DNA of 64,000 bases from Yamagishiella unicocca (GCA_003116995.1 BDSL01000003.1:682001-746000), one strand, 5' to 3'; shown: positions 1 to 14,200, numbered from the stretch's first letter. The notes: a model not told the origin generated them from the sequence alone. Program-made: numbers and translations.

Positions 1-263
1 ATGTGAAATTATGTCGTGGCGATTGCTACGTGCTGGACGCACCAAAGGCGCCGAGCAACATCTATGGCGCCTCACTAAATAGTCGTTAATTATCGCTATT
101 TCCTTGCACTATGTGTCATCTGCCATGTGTCATCTGCCATCGCCAACGTGCTTCTGCTCCCTCCTATGAAGTCAAACGACTAGCATCTGTCTCAGTCGGT
201 GGTGCTGCTATACAATCAAGCAACCGTTCATACCTCTTCCCCTTGCATGCTAATGACTTTGCC

Positions 264-2554
264 TCACCCATACTTAATAATGGGTCGCTCAATAGTGGCA
301 ACAGGCACGTCACCCATTGAGCAGCACTGCCCGCTCTGTCCCTCAAAGACGTAATTGCAGACCGAGAACTGACCGACCTTGTAGGCGCACACATCCGTCT
401 GGCTTACCGTTCCTCCTAGGGTCAAGGTAAGGAAGCCGGTTGGGGGGCGGTTGATGGGCATAACAGCGTCCACGTACTTGCCAACAACGTCGGACTTGAT
501 AGTGTACGACAGAGCCACGCTACCAAGAGTGACCTGTGTCACGTTGGCTGCAACGGCGGCGTCACCAATGTAGAGCTTCACCCCCTGCACAGTCATGTTG
601 GCGCAGTCCGGCAGGCCCTCCTGCGGCCCGAGGGGCTTCGTGACCGGCTGCGACGTGATCTTAAAGATGACGTTGCTTTTACTGGTGGCCGCCGCCGTGG
701 ATATGTTGTAGTAGCTGAGCCGGAAAGGGGAATCCGACAGACGAGGATTGCAGGTGCCCTTGATGCGCTCGCTGCAAAACGACACAACACCCTCGGGGCA
801 GCAGCCGGCGGTGAGCTCGTTCGGGGGCAGAATGTTCCCAGGCTGGCCAGGCTCAGTCTGCCAGCCGTGAATCCAGTAGTCGCACGAGGGCTGCAGAGGC
901 TCGTAGGCAGATGGTCGACACGGCATCTTGGTAGTATCGGCCCAGTCTGATGATGCGAAACCGATTTCGAACGTGTAGAACTCGCCCTGGGGGATGTCAG
1001 TGGTGTACACCATCACGGGCAGCGTGATACCGAGGCCGCCGGTTACTGTCTGTTCAGTTGTCGGGGATAGTTCCTTGCCATCGAAGGTGAAGACCTTCAC
1101 GTACTTGACGAGACCCACGTACGACGGATCCAGCGCGAGGGACACCGCGTCGAGTGCCTGGTTGCAGCAGTCGCCCGGACGATAAGTCACGGGAACGCAT
1201 TGTGCCGTAGGGTTCACGGACAGCGTGAAAAGGAACATGGTGTTGTCACCAATTGCAACAGACTCCTGGAAGCGGAAGCGCCATTTAGAGTGATTGTCGA
1301 TCAAGGGGCTGAGGCAATCGCAAGACGATGTAGGTGGCTTGGGAGGTGCGGGTGGAAGAGGCGGTGGTGGAGGCGGAGGCGGGGGCGGAGGAGGCGGGGG
1401 AGGGGGCGGTGATGGGCTCCTCGGCGGTGGCGGAGGCGGTGGCGGTGGGGGCGGCGGTGGGGGCGGCGGAGGAGGGGAGGGACTGGGTGGAGGCGGCGGG
1501 GGCGGGGGCGGCGGTGGGGGCGGCGGTGGGGGTGGAGGCGGGGGGGACGGTGGAGGAGGCGGAGGGGGTGGAGGTGGCGGAGGGGGTGGCGGGGGAGGGG
1601 GCGAGGGAGGCGGAGGCGGAGGTGGAAGGACAGGAGACGGATTTGGCGAAGGCGGCACAGGTGACGGCGGCAGAGGGGACGGTCGAGGAGGTGGGCTGCT
1701 GATCGTGCCCTCGATGCAGGTAGCGCAGCACGAGTGGGAGCTGGACTCAAACATCGAGTACTTGCAAGTTCCATCATTTCGCTGACACAGGCCTTTAGGT
1801 GTTGAACAAGACGAGGTCGTGTTGACGTTGATGCACAGCAGGCTGTTGTTAGCGCCGCCGTTCGTGATGCCCAGGGCAGGAATACGCAGAACCCCAGTAG
1901 AGTACTGGGTGATGAAGTAGAAGGTGCGTGACTTGCCGTTCAATGTGACCTGCTTCACGTCTTTCTGGCAAGACGTGTTCACCTCGAATTCGATCTTATC
2001 CAGCTTCTGTGTGATGACCTTGCAGCACGGGTTGTCGTCGCAACCAGGCTGCAGGCATGGAAAACGGGAAGGGGCCGCGTTGATACATTCTGCAGCCACT
2101 GCTACCTCACAAGAACGAATCACAGCGCATAACACGTATGCGCATTGCTTATTACATGCATGATATGTGTCGATAAAATATAAAAAGTGTATGGGCTGCA
2201 GCGCTGTTGCGACTGACGGCTCGACTTACCATGTCAACTTTGTAGCAAATTTTGGCAAGGTTGCCACCGGGGTTCTGAGTGACGCCCGCTAACCGCAACC
2301 GATATGGTGCGGCTTTACAGCGATAATCCGTGCACTTGCAGTAAGGGAATGAGGACAGCGCCTCGGCCGTGTTGGTTGGCGTCCAGTCAAGGTCGCCCGC
2401 AAAGCCTATAGACATTTGGAAATGGTTCAGTCCTAGGTTATCACGAGGAAAATCTAATTTAATGGGCATAGTTTGCTCTCCTACCAGTTGGGAGCATTGC
2501 TAGACCCGCTACCAGTAGCAGCAGCGCTCCTGCCGCTCGCCCGAAGCGGCCCAT
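264..2554 (-). CDS. Pherophorin (extracellular-matrix hydroxyproline-rich glycoprotein), 3 exons
   Basis: Model: exons 2485-2554, 2230-2405 and 264-2105, phases 1 then 0, total about 695 residues. Exon 1 gives a signal peptide (MGRFGRAAG followed by a Leu-rich core). Exon 2 carries the family signature FPYCKCTDYRC near residue 42. A first Cys-rich pherophorin domain lies at about residues 25-215, a Ser-Pro-rich rod at about 216-340 (long proline runs broken by SPSP), and a second Cys-rich pherophorin domain at 341-695, ending KYG then stop. The layout of two globular domains flanking a hydroxyproline rod is the standard pherophorin architecture of the volvocine cell wall or matrix. N-glycosylation sequons such as NNS, NTT and NIS are visible. 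The exon 3 acceptor is inferred; a nearby AG could shift it by a few residues. Family assignment is very secure, the specific member is not. Confidence 0.93.
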
Positions 2555-5227
2555 CCTGCCTATCCAGAGGCCCGTGAGGACCTGGTCAATGGCTTAATTT
2601 GCTCAGGCCCAAGGCTGCGTCTGCGTTGGAAAATGTGGCCGCAGCGGTGCTGCAGTCAGCGGGGGGGCGCTTGAAAGTCTTGGCAGCTGTCGAAAGCTGA
2701 GGCTAGGAGGCAACGACTAATCCTTGTGCTTAATATCGTCGAACGCTGATCGCGCACGGATGCTATAAGTTGAATAAGCTGGATGGTTCAGTTATTGCTA
2801 TTTGCAGGACGTTGTGCCGTGCCATCTGTAGCGCACAGGGCCCGCAACAGGGCTGCTAAGCTCGTCGGCCAATCATAATCACACTATAGCCATACTTATT
2901 TTCTAGTTCTGAGCGTTCTACAAGGTGCTGTAATATGTCTCGCCAGACATACAGTCTTTCGTGTCAAATTTAAATGTGCCCCAGTCCAAGGGACCCCAGC
3001 CGTTCTCCCTTTCTCGTGCACCTTTAAGCAATTCAGCGCTTCATTCTTAGTTGCATTGTCGGTTTACTGCAGGCCATTAAATCGTATTTGAGGCACAGTC
3101 GCCGACACCTGTCACCCATGTCCCATCTCTTGTGGCCCAAAATACCTTTCATTTGGTACAGCTCTACATATTAGAGAAGTAACGAACAGGCCGTGGACCA
3201 TGCCAATAGTCGAGGCGTTAGGAGTGCAGATAGGTTGGGGGGCCAACGATGACACTTGCAATGTGTTGCGGATACTGGTATCCTCTGTGGGGCGAGCATG
3301 CGATGGCGCGATTGGGAGAAAAACAGGCCTCACGGCAGACTTCTTAGTTGTTCACGCCATACTGCGCCTTGGGCTCCAGACCATCGCCTGACGTCAGGTG
3401 TCAAGTATGATTGGTGTGCTGGATGGATTATATTCACATGCGCGTGTGTTATATTCATTCAACGCAGTTGCCGTCCTGCAAATGCAAGGCCGTCTACGAC
3501 AAGAACCCAAAATAGCATACCCAAAGTGTGCCGCCGCTGTTTTTTATACACATAACCCTTCAGGGAAAGTTCCCCGTGGAGAAGTTGTAGTAGAATAAAT
3601 CAGAACACATAGGCCACTACCGGGTCCCACCTTGCATTTGTATGCATCCCAATGCTCCAAGAATGATAATCTAACCCGCATCCAAATGCTTCAGGAACGA
3701 CCCAACATGGTTGATTGCCCCCTAGCGCAAGGTCATTACGTCCAGCGCTTGTCGTTTGCTCTGAGAGGCGTTGCACATATGGCCCTTTGAGCTGAATGCC
3801 CCTGGGTGATTTTGGCCGCTGTTTGTTCTCTCGGGCCTTGTTCGGGAATTCTGGTGATTTGCCGTATCTCGGTCGGATGGGTTATTTCTCCTTCCTGCGT
3901 TCAATCCGTTCTTCGGCACCTCAATCTCCTGCGGGTCTGGTGGGGCCCACTGTAACTTGGTGCGGGCCCACTGCCGCCTCACCTCGAGGAGGGTGGCGGC
4001 ACGCACGCACACAAAACACAAGACTGAAGAGGTCGTGGTGGCGGTGTGTTCCCAGGAATGCACCAGCATGGTGACACGTGCCAGTGCCAGAGTGAGCGTC
4101 CCCGCGCCTCGTGGGGAAAAACCTTCCCATCGAATATGTTTCCTGAATTGTCTCGGAACCACGAGTTCCTTCTCTATCCCCTTAGGTATCACAGCGCTGG
4201 CTGCTGTCTACTGCGCACATTAGCATGCTTGCATACACGCCAGCGCGTATCTCGCGGAGGGACTGAGCTCATCGCCGGTGGCTGGCACGGTCCAAGTGCC
4301 AAACGGCTCAAACCATCTTTCACGGCTACTTCCTTGATCGGTCTTTTGCGATCTGGGTCCGGCGGGGAGCTGGGCGCTTCTCGGCAAGTAGCGTGGCCTC
4401 CCTAAGACCCGTCTACCTCGGCGAGCAGCGGCTGTGGTGGTCCGAAGGGCCTCTCGTGTCGGGCGGCTACCGAGATCCATTACTCCCCCCGGGGTCAAAA
4501 CGTGCTTGGCAGGCCGCTGACAGATTTGTGGGCATCAACATATCAACAAGTGCGGATTGGAGCAGGTTGCTGTGGCCAGTGACGCGGAGGGCCCACAGGC
4601 GGTTTGGCTTGGCCTGGTGGCTGACATGACGGCGCTGGGCCTGGTGGCTGACATGACGATGCCATCTGGGCGCGCCTGAGCTGCGCCTGAAGAGGCACCA
4701 CCGTCCCCTATTTCCCCGACACTCTTCTGCACGCATACATTTCGGCCTTGACGTCAGGCCGCAGCAGCGAATCAATTGCGCCGCATTTTATTTGTTATGC
4801 AACGGCCAACTCCCCAGACCGTTACCCGCCGCTTGCGCAGATCCTCCCCCCCCCCCAAAGTCCACCTCAGCCGTTGCTTGGGACACCGCAATCCCCGCCG
4901 CCTGCAACGGACACGCCATCATGGTTCGCCACCCGTCAGGCCACATCCGCTCCGCCCCGTGTCCCGCAACACTGCCTCCTCCCGTCGCCCTTGCCTGCTG
5001 CGAGGCGACCTAGTCGTCCACCCCCTCACATGCCACAACGGGACGTACTGTCCGGGCCCTGGGCGCATCCCAACCCACCAACCCCAACAACGAGTAAACC
5101 ACATGCACACACATCAACAGCTGCTCCCCGATCCAGATCGTGGAACCACACGTCCAGACGCGACAGTGTATAGAACCCCGAGGAGCCAAAAGGACCCGCA
5201 GGCCCTGCTCTAAACAGGCGCATGCCA
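2555..5227. other. Intergenic: pherophorin upstream region and TPR 3' flank
   Basis: I see no convincing gene here. Open frames on both strands lack splice-consistent partners or recognisable domains. The left part must hold the pherophorin promoter, and the right part the 3' untranslated region of the TPR-like gene. The only structure noted is a short direct repeat near 4.6 kb. Confidence 0.5.
4611..4658. repeat. 21-bp direct repeat, two copies
   Basis: Two identical 21-bp copies (4611-4631 and 4638-4658, GGCCTGGTGG...CATGACG) lie 27 bp apart in the TPR 3' flank. No function can be read from it. Confidence 0.8.
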
Positions 5228-8200
5228 CTAGGACGGTGGACCCCGACCGCGACCCCTCCCGCCCGCCCTCCGGCCGCCTCGCATGCCCGCAGCACCTCCA
5301 CGACCGGCGCCCGGCGCACCCTGGGCTGCTTGACCCAGGCCCCCCGCCGCCGCCGCCGCCGCCGCCGCCGCCTGCTGCTGCTGCGCCGCCGCCGTCTGTT
5401 GCTGAAGCAGGGCAATCTGCTGCTGCAGCGCGAGCTGCTGCTGCGCGTTACTGATAACAGCGGCCTGCAAGCCAGCTGCGCCTGCCGACGTGCTGCCCGC
5501 CACCACCGGTGGCGCCACCCCCGCCGCCACGCCAGCCGACGAGGGCGAACCCATGCCGCTTCCCGGGGTCCCGGACGATGCCCCGCCGGGGCCGACGCGG
5601 GCCCCGGCCACCCTCCGGCCGCCTGCGGACACCGGCCGGCCGCCGCGTCCCACGACAGGCCCGGGGACGACGCCCGGCGCCGCCGACACTCCGGCGCTAC
5701 CCACCACCGCCGGCCCCGCGGTGGCGGTGGTGGGGCTGGTCTCCAGGGGGGGCGCCTTGGGCGCCAGGTTGAAACTGATTTCGGAGCGCTGGCGCTTCTG
5801 CTGCGGGCCGCCGCTGGTGCCGGAGTTGGTGGGGACGGCGACGCCGGCGGACGTGCCAGCGGGTGTGAAACCCTCGTCAGGGCCGCCGCCAGCCACCGCC
5901 AGCTGCGGCGACATGCCGCCTGCAGCAGCTCCCGCCACGGCATCAGCACCCGCACCCGCAGCTGCTGTTGCTGCTGTTGCTGCTGCGGCGGCGGCCTCAC
6001 CGGCAGGTGTGGACACAAGCTCGGGAGAAGACGGCGCGGAGGCTGGACCCGCCGCCGAGTTGCGGCGGGCGCCGGTGCGACCGCGGGCGCCCGCTGCTCG
6101 ACCCGCCCGGCCGCCGCGAGCTCCCGAGGCGGCTGCCCTCGGAGAGCGCATCGTCGCGGTCGGCTCCGCCGTCGGCTGCTGCCTCGCCGCCGCTGCGGCC
6201 GCCGCTCGCTGCGCGCGGGTGAGCGGCGACGTGGGTGAGCGGACCTGTGGGGGCTCGCGATCCTCGGGCGCCGCCGGTGCCGCCGCCACTGCGTCCGCTG
6301 CTGTGTGGGAGGGGTCCGTCAGCGGCGGTGCTGCCGCCATCGCCGCCATTGCGGCTGCTGTCTCCATGGCGTCGAACTCTGCGCGGCGGCAGCGCGGTGA
6401 ATATGGGTAGGGGCAGCTCGTAAAGACATGATCGGAATAAGTACAGCCTCGAGTCGGCCTGGGTTCAAGCGTTCACGCCCGAGACGGCCCGACGGACACG
6501 CCGTCACCTGATCCATGAACACCACCTAATTGTCGTACCTCCCCTGTCAACGCTGCGCGCCTTCCGGTCTAACAACTAACTAACCCACCCACCCACCTGC
6601 CGCAACGTCCGGGACGAGCTCGTCCAGATCCAGATCCAGGTCGTCCGCGGCACCACCTGAAACGACACGTCAGCAGCCGTAAGCCATAAGCCATGAGCGC
6701 GACCACAAACATCACCAATACCAATGTGTAACTGGGAGGCGGCACCGGAAGCCATGCAGCGGCAGCTAGCAGCAGCATCGACAAAATAACTACTAGGCCG
6801 GTTTACTCGAATGTGGCTGTGTGTGGCGGGGTTTACGCAAAGCCGCCGCTTCTTTGCACCTAAAGCGAGCACTGCTCCTGCGGCGGCTGCTGCGCCCTGC
6901 CTAGGGCGACGAAGCAAGGACATGCGGGCAGGACACGCGGAAGGTGAGCGCAGGCTGCTGCCTACCTGCGACCGCGTCCTGCGGCTGTTCCGACGGAGTG
7001 GACGTGGCGGCCTGCTGCCGGAGGCAAGGGCGGGCGGGCGGATGCCGCGGGAGGGTGGTGGGTTGGCGTGCGGCAATTAGCGGCGCGGGTACATCCCCAG
7101 GGCAAGAAAGGGCGGCAAAGGGGGCGCAGCGGTGAGGGCTTGGGGGTTGGGTGGGTGAGGCAGAGAGGTCGTTCCAGGTGCGGGAGTGGCGCCGGGACAG
7201 GCGGGTGAGCATAGCTCGGTCAGCGGTCACCCCCCGGATGCAGCTACAGCGTCCTGACCCGACTGCACCCCGACCTCCTTACTCACCCCCGGCTCGGCCC
7301 CGGCTGCAGCTGACGGGGCTGCTGCCGCCATCGCGGAGAGGGACGTGTGGGAGGCGGAGGCCGCCCGTGCTCGCTTGGCGGCCGGCGCCGCATCAGCGTC
7401 ATCGCCACTGGCTCCTCCGCCTGCACATAATACCATGCGTCCAGGGAGGGAGGGGGGTTTCAGGACATCGGGGTTAGGCTTGTTGCCTAAAAAGGACCTG
7501 GTCGCGGGCTGCTCGAGGCCCGCATGTGCTCCGATTGGTACCGCGCGCGAGCAACCGGCAACTCCTCCTGACCGACCCGAGGGTCGGCGGCTCCCTCCCA
7601 CCTGCCGCTGCCGGCTTGCCCGCCACCTCGCCGGTTGCCTCCCCCGCGGCCGTTGCGGCCGCGTCCTCCGCGGAGGGCGTCATCTGGCGCTTGCGGGTGT
7701 TGGTGGTGGCAGCCAATGCCTGGGGAGGGGGGTGGAGAGCGCAGTGGGGGGAGAGGGCGGAGTCAGGGTGAGGGGAGGTAAGGGGTGAGGTGAGGGGTGG
7801 GTCACGAGAGCGCGGTGCCGGGAGACGAGGGGTGAGCCAAGTGGCGCCGCGCTGCGCTGCCTGACTCTCCTCCTGCTCCGTCTCGTGGCAGGCCCTTCGC
7901 AGCCAACGGCCAACGTACAATGGCACTCGTCCTACCGCCGTACGCTGCGCCGCGCACCTGCATCCTCAGCGCCGCCAGGTCCGGGTCGTCGTCGTCGTCC
8001 TCCAGCTCGGAGCTGCCGCCGCTGCCGTCACTGCCGCCGTCCTCCTCCCCTGCCGCCGCCTCAGCCTCGCCGTCCCCATCCCCGTCCCCTTCGCCAGCCG
8101 CCTCGTCCTCCGGCCGCTGCTGCTCAGCCTCCACCACCTCCTCCGCTGCTGCTGCCGCCATGGCCGCATCCTCCTCCGCCTCCGCCGCTGCATCCGCCGC

Positions 8201-11200
8201 CGCCGCCGCCGCAACTACAGCGGCCGCTGCGGCGTCGACCGCCGCCGTGGCCGCCGCTATCGCCGCCGCCGTCTCCTCGTCGGCGTCCATCGCCGCCGCC
8301 TCAGCCTCGACGGAGTCCGGCTGCCCGCCCTCCGCCTCCGTCTCTGCGCCACCGCCGCCTTCGCCCTTCCCCTCGCCGTCCTCCTCGCCTTCGTCGTCGC
8401 TGCTACTCAACTCGCCGTCTTCCTCCTCTTCCTCCCCTTCCTCTTGCTCCTCGTTCTGCTCGCGCTCCTCCCCGCCCTCCGCCGTTTCAGCCGCCTCCGC
8501 CGCCTCCGCCGCTGTTTCTGCCTCAGCCTCCGCCGCCATTTCCGCCTCCACCGCCTCCGCCGCCTCGGCTGGCTCGGCCTCAGGTGCTGCTTCCGCTGCT
8601 ACTGCCGGCTCCGCCTCGACTGCTGTTGCTGCGGCCGGCTCGGCCTCGGGTGCGGTTGCGGCTGCTACTGCCGGCTCTGCGAGTTCCTCGGCGCCACCCT
8701 CGTCGGCTCCCCCATCCTGGTCCTCTCCAGGCACCTCCCCCGGCTCCTGCGCCTCCTGCACACACGGCATCGACGAAGCCCCGTGACCCACCCGCCCGCT
8801 GTTATTATCGACGAGGCAACGATGACATCTATATGACCCCCGCCAGCGGAGCCAACAGCAGCATGGCGACGCTCGGACGAGGGCGTCCCCACTAGAAGCC
8901 AACAGGCGTGCGCCAAACAAGATGTCGATGTCCTGCCCTCCCTCCCCCCCTCGCCCTCCCGCCCCTCAACACGCACCTGGCCTGCGGCGTCCTCCTCCCC
9001 CTGCTCGCCCTCCTCCGCTCCGCCCTCCTCCGCTCCACCTTCCTCCGCTCCACCCTCCTCCGCTCCGCCCTCCTCCGCGTCTGCAGCAGCCGCCTGCTGC
9101 TCGCCGTCCTCGGGCTCATCAGAGGCGGCCTCCTCACCGCCCTCCTCGCCGCGGTCTCCCCGATCACCCATCGCAGCCTCGCCCTCCACCTGCGGCTCCT
9201 CCTGCGGCTCCGCCTCCGCCTCCGCCGCGGCGTCGCCGTCGCCGCCATCCAGGGCAGGGGTCACCTCCCGGCCAACCTCCAGCTCAGCCGCCGCCTCCGC
9301 CGGCGCGGTGTCCATGGTGACGACGTCAGCGGTTGCGGCCGGGGGTACGGCGTCACTGGCGTCAGGCGCCTCCGCTGCCGCTGCCGCGGATCCCATCTCG
9401 ACGTCACCAGTGACAGCGGCAGCCGTGCCCGCCTCCGCTGGGGCGGCGGCGTCCGCGGCTACTGCCGCCGGCGCCGTCTCAACCAGGCTCGCGGGATGCG
9501 GGCTGGGGTGCGAGGGGGCGGCGGATTCGCCGCCAGCGTCCTCCATGGCCACATCTCCGTCGCCGCCAGCCGCAGCGGCGCCTGCCGGCTCCGCCGCTGC
9601 CCCCGTGGCGCCGGCGGCGCCCGCTGCTGCAGCAGACGGCTGCTCCGCCGGTGCGGCGATTGCCTGTTGCGGGACTTGTTGGTCGGCCGGAGCCACGCCG
9701 GGGGGGTGCGCTGGCGGCTGCTCCGCTGCAGCGGCAGGGGGCGGAGCCCCCGGGACGGCTGCGGCCGCTGGCTCAACCGCCGCCGGCGGCCGCTGGGTCG
9801 GCGTCAGCTGCGGAGGCACCGCCGCCGGCGGCTGCGCCGCCGGCACTGGGAACTGGATGGGTGTCCTGCGAATGGGACGTTGCCCCGCAGACGGTGGATG
9901 CGCAATGGCCGCGGGCACCGGCACCGCAGCTGGTGCAGGTGCAGGTGCTGCCGCCGCTGGCGCGGGTGCAGCCGCAGGTGCCGTCATCGGTGCGGGTGTG
10001 GGTGTGGCCGCCGGTGCGGGTACGGGTGTAGGTGCCGCCGGTGCGGCTGCGGGTGCCGCCACCGGTGCCGCTGCCGGTGCGGCCGCCGCCGGTGCCCCTG
10101 CGGGTGCCGCTACCGATGTGGGTGTGGGTGCTGCTGCCACCGGTGCAGTTGGCGCTGCTACAGCCGGTGCCGCTGGCGCTGCTACAGCCGGCCCTGGCTG
10201 AGAGGTAGCAGCCGCCGCAGGAGGCTGAACTGACACCGCAGGCGGCAGAGCCTTCGCGACCATCGACGCCGCGGGGGCCAGCGGAGGCGGCGCCGCCGCC
10301 GCCGCCGCCGCCGCAGCGGCGGCGGTAGGAGCGGGGATAGGCGCACGCGCGGCTGGCGGCTCTACGGCCGCCGCCGCTGCAGCACCGCCCTGCCCCTGCA
10401 TCCCCTGCACCATGGCCTTCCGGGCTCGCGCCCTCTCGATGCGCTCGGCCTGTTCGCGCATCCTGGCTTCGGACGCGGCCACTGCGGGGGGCGAGAGGTT
10501 ACAGAAAAGAGCCGGTTACTCGACATGGGGGAATGGTGCAAGGAAAACCCGTGTACGAAGGGAAAACCCGTGGAGGGAGGGAGGGGGCGGAAAGGGTGGG
10601 GTGGGGTGACAGCATGGTGAGGTTGAAACCGGCGGTGATGGCGGCATGGCAAGGTGGTTTGTACCGTGTATGGGGCGGGATCGGCTCAATTGGCGGAAGG
10701 CTGTTAGGGCAGGAAGCTCAGAAGCCAGCTCAGGTGGCTTGTTTACGGTGTCAGTTTGCCCTCCACCGCCAGCGACGGCTGTCACGCCGTCACAGGCATA
10801 CGAGCCACCGAAGCTTTCTTTCCCGACACGTTGCCGCCGGGGCCCCCAGTCATTACATGTTGTTGTAACATACCGCCGCCCCGTCCGGTCCCCACTCACG
10901 CTCTTGCCGCGTGGCCTTGAGCTGCCGCTCCAGCTCCGAAACCCGCACGGCCGCCGCCTTGCCGCTGCCGACGTCAGCCGCGCGGCGGCTGCGCTCCTCC
11001 TCCAGGGCCTTATTGGAGACCTCCAGGGAGGCGCGAGCGGCCTGGAGGACGCGCGACGAGGGGTGTGGTGGGGTAGGGTTTTCCGATGAGGGGTGGGGGT
11101 TTGCGACAAGCGCACCAGGCTGGCGTGAAGGCACAAGGACCAGGCTGGCGTGAAGGATCAGGCTGCAGGCTGGTGTGAAGGCACAAGGATCAGGCTGCAG

Positions 11201-14200
11201 GGTGCAGCGGCAGAGGTGCTGCGGGACTTGTTTCCCAGCTCGCTTCCACATTCGCGTACGTCTACGCAACCGGGCAGACTGGGCGGCCCAGTTTCACTTC
11301 GGCCCCCCCCACCATTCTCATCACACATCACACCCGGTGCCACGGTCCCTCGCCCACTCTATTGGCCGCCCGCACCGCGCTTCACCTGCAGCTCAGTGTC
11401 CAGACCGGCCTTCTCCGCGGTGGCGTTCTTGAGGCGCTCCATCAGCCTTTGGGCCGGGGGGGGGAGGTGTGTATGTAGAGGGAGGGGGGTGAGAGGAGGC
11501 CCGTGGATGCCAGAGAAAACCGTTTAGGACAGACGTTTTGAGATGTCCCCCCGTGGGGGGAGCGCGTATGTAGAAGAAGGGGTGAGAGGAGACCCGTGGG
11601 TCGGTGCACAGGGAGAAGTGGAAGCTAAGAGAACATGGTTTCGGTAGAGGTGGGGCGGTAGAGGCGCGGGTGGGCCTCGCCCCGGGAACAGGAGGCTGCG
11701 ACAGCTGCTCGGTGCTGGGTGCTGTGGCGGACGCGGTGCCGGGTGGGCAGCGGCCAGGCATGCAGCTGCCGAGGTGGTCCGACCAACGTACCCCTTGTAG
11801 GCGGCCTTCAGCTTGTTGTTCGCCTCAGCCTGCACGGCGTCCTCCTTGGCCTTGGCCAGCTGCAGCGAGGCCGAGGGGGGGTTCGAGGGAGACCCGTGGA
11901 CGCCCGAAAAACACCGTTTAAAACAGAAGAGGCCGAGGGGGGGGGGCAGCGGGTGAGGCGCAGCTGCAGCCGGGAGCCTTCTGGGGAGTGTCAGAGCTGC
12001 CGGAGCCGACATGTGTTTGGAGGAGGCACGTGATCCGCTGCCGGTGCAGGGGCGTCGTCGTCACGACATGTACGAACAGGTGGTTATGGTGATTATGGTA
12101 GTTATGGTGGTTGTGGTTGTTGTGGCGGTGCAATGCGGCACCAGCGATGTGCCCACACACCTGCGCCTCCAAGCTCGCGACCTTCTCGCTGCTCGCCGCC
12201 ACCTCCTCGCGCACCGCCGCCAGCTCCTTAGCCGCCGTGTCCCCACCGGCCACCGCCTCCCGGTGCTTGCGGATGAGGCCGTTGTAGCGGGTGCGCAGTT
12301 CGGCGTAGTCCTTGCGCTGCGGTCCGGGAGGGGGGGATCGCAGGGCGGGTGGTGGTGGGGAAGTGGCATAAAGGGAGAACCAGCTACTGTACCGACTAAT
12401 GGCAAGCGAAGTGGTCGTTACTGGCCGGGACGGTCATTACATTAATGGTCATGTAGTGGTCGTTACTAGCCGAGGAGGGGGTGAGGTTTATGCAAAGGTG
12501 GGCAGGGCGGGTACATGGGGTCCCTTCTTCCCCTTCAGGCCCCCCTTTTCCTCCCTTCCTCTTTAGTTTCCCTTCCTGTTCAAGTGTCCTTTCGACGGGT
12601 TTACTTGCAACCGAGGTAAATAATACGACATCCCTCGACCCGACCTGAGCCAAGGGATCCCCAAAAGAGTCGTACGATTTGATCCATTGCCGCCCGGGGC
12701 CCCACTTCGACCCCCCCCCAAAACCCACCGACTTCTCCACGTCCACGTCCGCTGCCTCCTTGGCCGCCCTCAGCTCGTCCAGCTGCTGCTGCAGCGCGGC
12801 GCTCGACTCCTGCAGCGCCTTGAGCTGCTCCGAAGCCACCGCCAGCTCCGCCCGTACGGAGTTGTGCTCCTCCAGCGTCACCTTGCCGTACCTGGCGCAC
12901 CCAGAACCAGGAGCCGCACGGGGCGGGTGGAGCTTCAGACGCAGCGACGACGCCTCCACACGCCTCCATGTCGTACAGGTAAGGCCCACATCGCCTTCAC
13001 CCCGCCCTCTCTGCCCACGCTGCATCCCCTCGCCCCCAGCCCCATGCCCCTCCTTCCCCTCTGTTAGTCGCTCCACCAGTCTCCTCCGCTCCCGCCGCAC
13101 CCCACCTCACTCCCCCCAACCCGACCTGCTGGCGTACGTCTACCAAACGGTTTCCTAACCGGCCTCCTACCACACGGCCTTTCCTCTCTCCCCTCCCCCC
13201 CCCACGCACGGTGTCCGACGACCATGCGCCAACTATCCCGTCTCCATCATATACACGGTTTTTATGCCATGCCACCCCACCCCACCCCACACACACGGGT
13301 TTTCTTTCGTACACGGTCTTCCCTTCCTCCCATCCCCCCTCCCCCACCGCATCCTGTCCCGTCGCGTAAAACGGTTTTTGCAACACCCCCCCACACACAC
13401 ATGCACACCTGCTCATGAGGGCGTCGTACTTGTCCCTCCACAGCGTCTCTCCTCGCTTGTGTGCGTCCAGCTGCGCCCGCAGACCCGCCACACCCGCAGA
13501 CAACTCGCGCAGACCCGCCTCGCTGGCAGCCGCTCGCAGCTCCGCCTCCGCCAGCAGAGACCGCAGCCGGTCCGCGTCTGCAGCGGGGGGGCGGGAGCGG
13601 CGCAGCGGGGGGGGGAGCGGCGCAGCGGACCAAGAGGGCATTACGTGGGCAGGGGGCAGGGAACAGCGGGCACGGAGGGGCGGGGAACACGGAGGGCAGG
13701 GCATCGCACGGTGGGCAGGGCGTTACACGGCGGGCAGGGCATCACACGGACGGCAGGGCTCACCCGCCCTGGACGCGTCCAGCTCTCCTCGCAGCTGGCC
13801 CTGCGCCAGGCGCCTGGAGTGGTCCTCCGCCTCCAGCTGGTTGATGCGGGCCTGGAGACGGGACGGGGCGCGGAGGGGCGGGGGAGGGGCGAGGAAGACC
13901 CGTGGATGCAAGGACAAACCGTTTAGAACAGACGTTTTGGGGGGCAAGGGCGGGGCGGGCAGGTAGGCCGGGCCGAGTGGCGAGAGGAAGAAGGACCAAG
14001 CGAACAAAGAAGACACAACCCCCTGCAGGCTGTCGCGTCTTCGACCAGGCAAGCCGACCGGCGCGAAACACACACCTTCTCCCAGACCCCGCCCCCCCGC
14101 CCCCCCCCGGCCCCACACCACCGCAGTACCCTCCCTCTCTCTCTCCTCCTCCCCCCCCATCCCCTCCCCCCCACACGGGAATTGAGAGGTTCCTCTCCCC

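Noticed and set aside
1294..1785. Plus-strand frame of 163 codons, almost all glycine
   Set aside because: It is the antisense of the pherophorin proline rod; CCN/NGG repeats keep all frames open.
5222..6410. Long plus-strand Arg- and Ala-rich frames
   Set aside because: They are antisense shadows of the last TPR exon, whose GC-rich codons suppress stop codons on both strands.
7885..10233. Long plus-strand Pro/Ser/Arg and Leu/Arg frames up to 441 codons
   Set aside because: They are shadows of the Ala/Pro and Glu/Ala-rich TPR exons; no splice-site or domain support.
11880..11929. Possible tRNA gene suggested by GGTTCGAG in the intron repeats
   Set aside because: No cloverleaf, acceptor stem or A box can be drawn; only a weak B-box resemblance remains.
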